Positions 20,080 to 27,082 of a stretch of 28,080 nucleotides of DNA are shown in pieces. The position numbers and the translations under genes are program-made. The notes beneath the pieces were generated by a model. That model was given only the letters and a program-made list of their open reading frames with translations, searched no databases and was not told the DNA's origin. Position 1 is the stretch's first letter. Every line of letters starts with the position of its first letter. This DNA is from UBA6164 sp963979005 (GTDB taxonomy: Bacteria > Patescibacteriota > Gracilibacteria > BD1-5 > UBA6164). The DNA is taken from NCBI GenBank assembly GCA_963979005.1, contig CAXBVF010000007.1:1-28080 (forward strand), read 5' to 3'.

Positions 20080-20430
20080 TTATTTAATAATAAATTTTTT
20101 AGCTTCTCACTTATTTTCCTTAACGGCTTTTTTAGAGAATCTAAATTTCTTTATTTTACCTTTTTCCTCAATTTTAACAAATCCAACTCTTGTAGGTTTA
20201 TTAGTATATGGGCAAACTAGCATTACATTAGATGCATTAATAGCTTTTTCCATTTTAATAATTTGACCTGGCGTAGTTCATTGTTTTTTAATATGTCTAG
20301 TAGCAATATTTACTCATTTAACAATAATTTTGTTATCTTGAGTAAATACTTTTAAAACTTCAGCCTCTTGGCCTCTGTCTTTTTCTTTACCTGACATTAC
20401 TATAACTTTATCTCAAGTTTTAATTTTCAT
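20080..20430 (-). CDS. rplX: 50S ribosomal protein L24
   Basis: 116 residues. The N-terminal KOW motif is clear: KTGDKVIVMSGKEKDRGQEA. It is followed by KVNIATRHIKKQ, with a TGA glycine just before, and a conserved CPYTNKPTRVGF segment. L24 is an early initiator of large-subunit assembly. The C-terminal tail (KKAVKENKGEAKKFIIK) is basic and somewhat longer than in many bacteria. Confidence 0.95.
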
Positions 20431-20449
20431 AATTTTTATTTAATATTAA

Positions 20450-20818
20450 TTATAAAACTTCTGGAGCTAGACTCACAATTTTTTGGAAACCTTTAAGCCT
20501 AAGCTCTCTAGCAACTGGTCAAAAAATACGAGTTCCTCTAGGTGCATTATTATCATCGATTATTACACATGCATTATCGTCAAATCTTACATATGAACCA
20601 TCTTTTCTTCTAATTTCCTTAGAAGTTCTAACTACTACAGCTTTTACTACTTTTTTCTTTTTAACTGTTCCATCTGGAGCAGCTTTTTTTACAGTACAAA
20701 CTATAATATCTCATATAGAAGCATATCTTCTATGTGAACCTCCAAGTACTTTAATACATAATACTTCTTTAGCTCAAGAGTTATCAGTAACTGCTAGTCT
20801 TGATTCTGTTTGTATCAT
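20450..20818 (-). CDS. rplN: 50S ribosomal protein L14
   Basis: 122 residues, exactly the family norm. It begins MIQTESRLAVTDNSGAKEV and holds the conserved VLGGSHRRYASIGDIIVCTVK, AVVVRTSKEIRRKDGSYVRF and DNNAPRGTRIFGPVARELR. L14 contacts 16S rRNA across the subunit interface and the silencing factor RsfS. Start ATG at 20818, with no Shine-Dalgarno sequence in the 27-base gap after rpsQ. Confidence 0.97.
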
Positions 20819-20845
20819 AAGATCGATTCTTAAAAGTTAAATTAA

Positions 20846-21073
20846 CTATACAATTTCTACTAAATCCCATCTCTTTAATTTAGAAGTAGGTCTAGTCTCT
20901 TTAATTATTACTTGATCTCATTCAGAGCAAGCATTTTTATCGTCATGAGCATAAAACTTTTTAGTTACTCTAAATCTTTTTTTATATTTAGAGTCACTTT
21001 TATAAGTATGTACTGATACGACTATTGTTTTATCCATTGCTACACTTGTAACAATACCTTTTTTAGTTCTCAT
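20846..21073 (-). CDS. rpsQ: 30S ribosomal protein S17
   Basis: 75 residues. The OB-fold signature is KGIVTSVAMDKTIVVSV, then KYKKRFRVTKKFYAHDDKN and GDQVIIKETRPTSKLKRW. S17 is a primary binder of the 16S 5' domain. It ends in TAG and lies between rpmC and rplN as expected. Confidence 0.96.
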
Positions 21074-21096
21074 AAACTTGGTTTAATTAAGAATAA

Positions 21097-21321
21097 TTAA
21101 GCTATATTAAATCATTTAGAAGATGCTACAGTATTAAGCTGAGCAATATATTTTCTAAGAGCTGTGATTAAATGAGTTTGCTTTAATTCGCCTTGTTCTT
21201 TTTTCATTCTAAGAACAAATAAATCTTTTGCCGATTTAACTAATTCTAGTTTTAAATCTTTTTCATTTAATTCATTAAGCTTCACGATTTCTTGTAGTTT
21301 TAAATCTTTTATTTCTTTCAT
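21097..21321 (-). CDS. rpmC: 50S ribosomal protein L29
   Basis: 74 residues. It is a two-helix L29 with KLNELNEKDLKLELVKSAKDLF and LKQTHLITALRKYIAQL. L29 lies at the peptide exit and helps recruit SRP and trigger factor. The ATG at 21321 fits the usual start (MKEIKDL). A TTG at 21342 is in frame but would overlap the rplP stop. The end GFNIA is reached only by reading TGA as Gly. Confidence 0.92.
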
Positions 21322-21334
21322 TTTTTTAAAATGA

Positions 21335-21739
21335 TTAATCAACTATTATTTTAGTTTTCACTGGTAATTTGTAAGAGGCAAGCCTAAAAGCTTCCCTTGC
21401 AGTTTCTGGATCAACTCATGTTATTTCAAATAACACTCTACCAGGCTTTACAGGAGCTCTATACATTTCAACAGATCATTTACCTCAACCCATCGGCACT
21501 TCTAACGGTTTAGCAGTAAAAGCTTTGTCAGGGAAAAGTCTTATCCAGATTTTTCCTCATCTCTTTATAGCTCTTATCATTGCTCTTCTCGCAGATTCGA
21601 TTTGTCTAGAAGTTATAAATCATCTAGTAGTAGCTTTAATGGCGTAATCACCAAATGCTATTGTAGATCATCTAACAGCCTTCCCTTTCAATCTTCACCT
21701 AAAGGTTTTTCTATATTTAGTTTTCTTTGGTTGTAACAT
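21335..21739 (-). CDS. rplP: 50S ribosomal protein L16
   Basis: 134 residues, near the usual length. Signatures are MLQPKKTKYRKTF at the start, FGDYAIKATTRGFITSRQIE, IWIRLFPDKAFTAKPLEVPM and GKGSVEMYRAPVKPGRVLFE. L16 binds near the A site and is needed for peptidyl transfer. In PMGGGKGS two of the glycines are TGA, at sites where standard-code translation would stop. Confidence 0.97.
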
Positions 21740-21785
21740 TTTTTTACACAATTAGTATATAAAAAAAATTCAAATGTCAAATTTT

Positions 21786-22418
21786 TTATTTTTTAAAGAT
21801 ATCTCATTTGTATATCCAAACTTTTAATCAGATAGTTCCGTACACAGTTTCAGCTCTAACAGTTGTATAATCAATGTCCGATCTAATAGTTTGTGTTGGA
21901 ATGTTTCATTCCTTAAAAGTTTCTTTTCTAGCGATTTCAGCTCAGTTAAGTCTTCACCCAACTTTTACTTTTATTCACTTAGCACCTTTTTCCATAGTCT
22001 TAGCTATTGCTTGTTTGATTGCTCTTTTATATGGCATTCTTTTTTCAATTTGGTTTGCAATATTGAATCAAACTATTTTAGCGTTTAAATCTGGATTTTT
22101 AATATCTCTTACTTCTAAATTAACTTTTACTCAAAGTTTTCTAGCTAATAAAGCCATTATTTGCTCTTTATTTTCACCAGTTTTACCTAATATAAGAGAA
22201 GCTTTAGCTGTATATACAACTATATCTAATATATCTTGGTTCCTAGAAACAAGTATATCTCATAAAGGTATTCAAGTTAATTGTTTACTTAGTATTTCTC
22301 TAGCCTTTACATCAATTGCTAATGAAGTTTTATATGTTTTTTTATCTTCATACCAAGTTGATTTCCATGTTTTAATATATGGAATTCTAAACGCTATAGG
22401 ATTTACTTTATGTCCCAT
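21786..22418 (-). CDS. rpsC: 30S ribosomal protein S3
   Basis: 210 residues. It begins MGHKVNPIAFRIPYIKTWKS and has a KH domain (ASLILGKTGENKEQIMALLA) and the C-terminal domain GAEIARKETFKEGNIPTQTI followed by DYTTVRAETVYGTIGLKVWI. S3 forms part of the mRNA entry tunnel and its helicase activity. The C-terminus is short after GDIFKK. An open frame of 183 codons runs opposite this gene, but it reflects codon bias and is not a gene. Confidence 0.97.
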
Positions 22419-22474
22419 AATATAAATTTATTAATAAATTATAATGAATAACTCTAGCTAATTAAAGCCGGAAA

Positions 22475-22801
22475 TTATTTTACCTGTAATTCTAATTTTA
22501 TATTAGAAGTTCTTTTTAAAAGTGGATGCATTCTCCCTCTTGAAACAGAATTTCATCTTTTATAAACAATTCATTTGTTTACAATAAGAGTACTTATATA
22601 TAAAGTAGATAACTTTTGATTATCATTATTTTCAGCATTTGCAACAGCAGAAGCTAAAATTTTATATAAAAGATCAGCTCATTTCTTAGGGGCAAATTTT
22701 AAAAATTTTAATGCTTCTGAAGCATCTTGACCTCTAACAACTTCCGCTATAACTCTTAATTTTTTCGGAGAAATTCTTATATTTTTTCCGTATGCTTTCA
22801 T
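22475..22801 (-). CDS. rplV: 50S ribosomal protein L22
   Basis: 108 residues, normal length. It contains ISPKKLRVIAEVVRGQDASE, the helical KILASAVANAENN and the extended loop KRGNSVSRGRMHPLLKRTSN that lines the exit tunnel. Macrolide resistance in other bacteria maps to this loop. Start ATG at 22801, after a structured 76-base spacer from rpsS. Confidence 0.96.
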
Positions 22802-22853
22802 AAGCTAATTTGGCTATAAATAATTAAATTATTTTCCCAGTCTTTCAGGGATG

Positions 22854-22869
22854 GCTAGATAAATCTAGC
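22854..22869. repeat. Hairpin in the rpsS-rplV spacer
   Basis: GCTAGAT and ATCTAGC pair around AA in a 76-base spacer, the longest inside the first half of the operon. A second possible pairing (CCC with GGG near 22836-22850) lies beside it. It may be an mRNA processing or control structure; nothing more can be said. Confidence 0.35.
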
Positions 22870-22877
22870 TCGTGGGC

Positions 22878-23141
22878 CTATTTATTTCATGAATGACCTC
22901 TGAACACTCTAGTCATAGAGAATTCTCAAAGTTTGTGTCATACCATATCTTCTGTAACGAAAACTGGAGTATGAGCTTTACCATTATGAACTCAGAATGT
23001 ATGTCATACAAATTCTGGAATAACGGTACAAGTTCTAGACCATGTCTTAATTACACCTTTTTTTCATGACTCATTCATAGCGACAACTTTTTTTAATAGT
23101 CTTTCGTCTATATAAGGTCATTTTCTTAAACTTCTTGTCAT
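22878..23141 (-). CDS. rpsS: 30S ribosomal protein S19
   Basis: 87 residues. It begins MTRSLRKGPYIDERLLKKV and has IKTWSRTCTVIPEFVGHTF, VHNGKAHTPVFVTEDMVGH and the terminal GEFSMTRVFRGHSGNK. S19 lies in the 30S head beside S13 and contacts A-site tRNA. Gly in RKGPY and FVGHTFGVH is TGA. It ends in TAG. Confidence 0.97.
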
Positions 23142-23163
23142 AAGATTTGTTTAAAAAGTTAAA

Positions 23164-24009
23164 TTATATCATTAGTTTACCTTTTCTTGTTTTTAGGATC
23201 CATTTAGAAGTAGTTTTTTTCCTGCTTCTTGTTTTGTATCCTAATGCTGGCATTCACCATGGAGTCTTAGGAGCCTTCATACCAATTGGCGAACGACCTT
23301 CTCAACCACCATGTGGATGATCAACTGGATTCATAGATTTACCACGAACAGTTGGTCTTTTTCACATCCATCTAGATCTTCATGCCTTTCAAATAACAAC
23401 TTGGTTATGATCCGGGTTTGAAACTTGACCTAGAGTAGCAAAACATTTTTTATGAACTAATCTGATTTCACCAGATGGTAATTTTACTTGCGTATATTCA
23501 CCTTCTTGAGAAAAGATTGTCCCATATGCACCTGCAGCTCTAATAGAAGAAGCTCATTGCCCAACTATTAGCTCTAAGTTATAGACTTGTAATCCTGTTG
23601 GTATATTACTAACAAGCATTCTATTTCAAGATACTAAAGGAGTTTTTTCATCAGCTATTATCTTATCTCATACATTCATGTCCTTATGAGCAATAGTATA
23701 TCTTCTTTCTCCATCTTTATAACAGATTAAGGCGATAAATGCTGATCTATATGGATCGTATTCGATTGTTTCAACTTTAGCTTCAATTCATTTCTTATCT
23801 ACTCCGAAGAAATCTACTAGTCTATATTTTTTTGCATGACCACTTCATTGGTGTCTTATAGTAATTCTTCAAGTATTATTTCTACCTGCATGTTTTTTTA
23901 GTTTTACTGTAAGAGGTTTATACGGAGAAGAAGTAGTAACTTCTTCAAACGTATTAACTGTCATTCATCTTCTACCTGGAGTGGTAGGTTTAAATTTTTT
24001 AATTCCCAC
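23164..24009 (-). CDS. rplB: 50S ribosomal protein L2
   Basis: 281 residues. L2 is close to the peptidyl transferase centre. Signatures are KKFKPTTPGRRGMTV at the N-terminus, then KHAGRNNTGRITIRHQGSGH and AHKDMNVGDKIIA. The active-site region is NPVDHPHGGGEGRSPIG with the functional His; one Gly in GGGEG is TGA. The start is a GTG at 24009. No ATG occurs between it and the in-frame TAA at 24022-24024, and the GTG gives the normal L2 N-terminus. Confidence 0.96.
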
Positions 24010-24033
24010 TGTTAAAGTCTTTTAAAAACTAAA

Positions 24034-24330
24034 TTATTTTATAACAGAAAAATCTATTTTTGCTTTTGTATCTTTTAAAGTTACATATGCTTTTTTCGTA
24101 GATCTTTTTCTTAATTGCATTCATTTCTTTTTACCATACTTGAATTTTTCTCTTGTATGTAAAACATTAACGGAAGCAACTTCTACTTTATACAATTCAG
24201 TAACTGATTTTTTAATATCAATTTTTGTTGCACTAGAATCAACTTCGAATACATAAGTATTAGTAGTCATTTCTAAAACAGAAGTTTTTTCAGTAGTAAT
24301 TGGTTTTTTTAAAATTCTAAAAATTCTCAT
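24034..24330 (-). CDS. rplW: 50S ribosomal protein L23
   Basis: 98 residues. It begins with a basic LKKPITTEKTSVLE, the standard L23 opening. It continues YVFEVDSSATKIDIKKSVTE and ELYKVEVASVNVLHTREKFK. L23 sits at the tunnel exit and docks trigger factor and SRP. One TGA Gly follows KYGKKK, and the frame continues 29 codons beyond it. It lies 24 bases ahead of rplB. Confidence 0.95.
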
Positions 24331-24353
24331 TTTTTTCTATATTTTAAAGTAAA

Positions 24354-24977
24354 TTATTTAGTAAGCTTATCTATATTTATTAAAGAATCTTTTAATAAAA
24401 CTAATGTTTTATATTTAAGTAAATCTTTAATATTTAAATAATCTACAAGTATACTTTTAACATATGGTAAGTTAGAAGCAGATTTTTCAATCATTTCATT
24501 TTTTGCTGGTATAGCAAGTAAAGCTTTTTCATTATATGGTAGAGTTTTGAAAACATCTTCCATATTTTTTGTTTTAGCTTCTTTGAAATCAATCTTATCT
24601 ACAATAACTAAATCATTGTTAGCAAGTTTTGAAGATAAAACACTAAATAATGCTTTTCTTCTTTCTTTCTTATTCATAGAAAGTGTAAAGTTTACAACGT
24701 TTCTAGGACCAAATGCAACTCAACCTTTTTTTCTGATTGGTGATCTATTTGAACCCATTCTCGCTCTACCTGTACCCTTTTGTCTATAAATCTTTCTTGT
24801 TGAACCTCTTCTTTCTCATCTAGTTTTAGTATGAGCAACTACCATTCTATTATTAGCTAGTTGATATACTAAAGCTCTATGTATAAGTCCTTCATTAAGT
24901 TCTAATCAAAACACTAAATCATTTAGTTCAATTTCTCAAACTGATTTACCTTTTTGATCGAATAAATTAGTCTTCAT
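24354..24977 (-). CDS. rplD: 50S ribosomal protein L4
   Basis: 207 residues, normal length. It has an N-terminal LVYQLANNRMVVAHTKTRGE and the tunnel-lining loop STRKIYRQKGTGRARMGSNR then SPIRKKGGVAFGPRN. The C-terminal alpha/beta domain contains KALLAIPAKNE and ends TLVLLKDSLINIDKLTK. In E. coli L4 also represses its own S10 operon through the leader, which is relevant to the hairpin at 25634-25680. Confidence 0.97.
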
Positions 24978-24996
24978 CAGAGTAATGTATTAATAA

Positions 24997-25605
24997 CTAA
25001 AAAATAATATTTACGAATGAGTTTCTTCATCCAGGAACACCTCATCTAACACCGATTACATTAATTTCTTTATTAACTAGTTCCACTGGAACTTTTTTAA
25101 TAGTAAATTTAGTGTTACCATGATGACCGTGCATCTTTTTACCTTTATGAACTTTAGTAGGTTTTCTATTACCAATAGAACCAAGAGCTCTATGAAATTT
25201 TGAACCATGCCCACCAGGTCAACCATGAAAGTTATGTTTTTTCATTGCTCAAGTAAATCATTTTCATTTTGAAAATCATTCAACTGAAACTTTAACATCC
25301 CCCTCTAAAACATCTAATGAAACAGTATCTCCAACATTGTATTTCTCATTTTCTTCATCAGAAACTGGAAATTCCACTATTTTTGAAAAATTGCTTTTAT
25401 TTAAAGTAACTTTTCATTTTCAAAGTTGAGCATCTTCAACTTTATCATTTAAAACCCCAATAATTATAGCTTTATAACCATCTTTTTCTAAGGTTTTAAA
25501 TCATACTACTTTTAATGTAGGAACTTGTAGTAAAGTAATTGGAATGAATTTATCATCCTTGATTACTCTAGTCATTTCCAACTTTGTAGCTATAATTCAA
25601 GCCAT
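24997..25605 (-). CDS. rplC: 50S ribosomal protein L3
   Basis: 202 residues, the first gene of this ribosomal operon. It begins MAGIIATKLEMTRVIKDDKF. The conserved loop is HGGPGGHGSKFHRALGSIG followed by TKVHKGKKMHGHHG, which reaches toward the peptidyl transferase centre. It ends in TAG shortly after GGVPGGRNSFVNIIF. rpsJ, normally upstream, is missing; the upstream region holds a promoter and a leader hairpin instead. Confidence 0.96.
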
Positions 25606-25633
25606 ATAAAATATATTTTACAAAATTAAAGTT

Positions 25634-25680
25634 AGAGGTTAAACATCTCTTATCAATTAAGGGAGTTTAACTTAACCTCT
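25634..25680 (-). promoter_or_regulatory. Structured mRNA leader of the ribosomal protein operon
   Basis: On the minus strand AGAGGTTAA (25680-25672) pairs with TTAACCTCT (25642-25634) as a 9-bp stem. The same 3' arm can instead pair through GTTTAAC (25644-25638) with GTTAAAC (25671-25665). The two helices exclude each other. The structure ends 29 bases before the rplC start and lies wholly in the 5' leader. An autoregulatory role is inferred by analogy with other ribosomal operons. Confidence 0.55.
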
Positions 25681-25719
25681 TCTAAAAACTTTTCGTGATA
25701 TTTCTTAAAAAGCTCCGTG

Positions 25720-25747
25720 ATTATATAAATAAGTTTACAATTGTCAA
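25720..25747 (-). promoter_or_regulatory. Strong promoter of the ribosomal protein operon
   Basis: On the minus strand a perfect TTGACA (25747-25742), a 16-base spacer and a perfect TATAAT (25725-25720) precede rplC. Transcription should start near 25713 and give a leader of about 108 bases. The 25606-25908 region holds only this promoter, the leader, the divergent pheS promoter and about 100 bases of AT-rich spacer. Confidence 0.8.
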
Positions 25748-25850
25748 AAAAAAATGATAGTTTTTTAAAAGTGTTATGTATAAAGCTATAAGTTTGTGTA
25801 AAAAAATTGAACAAAAAAGATAAAAACATAAATTAAAAGGAAACATTTTT

Positions 25851-25878
25851 TTGATTTATCCTAGCTTTTTCCTATAAT
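25851..25878 (+). promoter_or_regulatory. Promoter of pheS
   Basis: TTGATT (25851-25856), a 16-base spacer and TATAAT (25873-25878) lie 30 bases before the pheS ATG. A 10-base inverted repeat, ATTAAAAGGA (25832-25841) and TCCTTTTAAT (25878-25887), brackets this promoter and could be an operator. Confidence 0.6.
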
Positions 25879-25908
25879 CCTTTTAATATATATAATTATG
25901 TAATAACA

Positions 25909-26976
25909 ATGAAAGAACAATTAGCAAATTTAAAAAATGAATTCATAAAAAGTCTAGAAAATATTGAAACAAATAATGAACTAGAAACTTTAGAAAAAGA
26001 TTTTTTAGGTAAAAAATGAAAACTTAACGATATTCTTAAATGAATTAAAGACTTATCAAATGATGATAAAAAAATAATAGGTCCAGAAGCAAATAAATTA
26101 AAGATATTTATTTGAGAAGAGATAGTATCTAAACAATCAGAACTAGAAAATCTAAAATATGAAAAAATAGAAGAAGAAGAAAAAATAGATGTTACTGCTG
26201 AATACCCTTCAAAAAATCTATGACATAAACATCCTATAAGTATAACTAGTAGCTTACTAGAAGAAATTTTTATATCTCTATGATTCAAAGTAGAAGATGG
26301 TCCTCAAGTAGAAACAGAAGAATATAATTTTGATAAGTTAAATATACCTGCAGATCATCCAGCTCGTGATGTTTGGGATACATTTTGGATAAGTGATGAT
26401 ATCAATAATAATAAAAAATCTTGAGATAAGAATTTACTTAGAACACATACATCGCCAGTACAAATAAGAACAATGTTAAAATGAGAATTACCTATAAAAA
26501 TAATTGTTCCAGGTAGAGTTTTTAGATACGAACAAGAAGATGCTAGACATACCTGTAATTTTTATCAACTTGAAGGACTAGTAGTATGAAAATGAGTAAC
26601 ATTTTGAGACTTAAAGTGGACACTAGATACTGTTATGAAAAAACTACTTTGAGAAGGCACAAGTTTAAGATTTAGACCTAGCATCTTTCCTTTTACAGAG
26701 CCAAGTGCAGAGATAGACATTAGTTGTCAAATATGTAAGTGAAGTGGACAAACAAAAAACTGAAAATGTAGCATGTGTTCATGATCAGGATGGGTAGAAT
26801 TATTATGAGCATGAATGGTTAATCCAAAAGTATTAACTGACGCATGAATAGATCCTGAAGAATATTCTGGTTTTGCATTCTGAATGTGAATAGATAGAAT
26901 TGCAGCTCAAAGATTTTGAGTAAGTTCTAGTAGAATGTTTTATCAAAGTAAATTGAAATTAAATGAGCAATTTTAA
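25909..26976 (+). CDS. pheS: Phenylalanyl-tRNA synthetase alpha subunit
   Basis: 355 residues, full length. The N-terminal coiled coil (about 1-85) binds tRNA-Phe. The class II catalytic core has HPISITSSLLEEIFISLGF, the VEDGPQVETEEYNFDKLN region, motif 2 GRVFRYEQEDARHTCNFYQL and motif 3 GFAFGMGIDRIAAQRFG. Between motifs 2 and 3 lies a four-cysteine zinc-ribbon-like insert, C273-x2-C276 and C287-x2-C290, each pair followed by GSG. The pairs recall DnaJ-type CxxCxGxG repeats. A shorter cysteine insert at this place is known in other bacterial PheS proteins. pheT does not follow: a terminator and a convergent surface-protein gene come next, so the beta subunit is encoded elsewhere. It is divergent from the ribosomal operon. 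Confidence 0.96.
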
Positions 26977-27008
26977 AAAAAAGATATCACTTAAGTGACA
27001 TCTTTTTT
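26977..27008. terminator. Terminator after pheS
   Basis: GAT-A-TCACTTAAGTGA-C-ATC forms a stem with one mismatch, with an A run before it and TTTTTT after it. It begins right after the pheS TAA and lies between convergent genes. Confidence 0.82.
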
Positions 27009-27035
27009 CTTATATTTAATAACTACAATTATTAA

Positions 27036-27064
27036 AGCTAGGCTTATTTCATACTAACCAAGCT
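27036..27064. repeat. Imperfect hairpin just downstream of the FISUMP gene
   Basis: AGCTAGGCTT and AACCAAGCT pair with one mismatch and one bulge. The structure ends 18 bases beyond the stop of the gene at 27083. It may act as its terminator, although it lacks a T run, or as a hairpin of the kind found after variable regions of diversity-generating retroelements. Confidence 0.4.
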
Positions 27065-27082
27065 GAAGCAAAATAATCAAAA

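Noticed and set aside
21874..22425. A 183-codon plus-strand open frame opposite rpsC
   Set aside because: It is antisense to a certain S3 gene, resembles no family, and arises because the AT-rich codon use of rpsC leaves few stops on the other strand.
25606..25908. T-box riboswitch upstream of pheS
   Set aside because: No TGGNACCGCG-type antiterminator or T-box bulge is seen, and the pheS leader is only about 24 bases if the promoter call is right.
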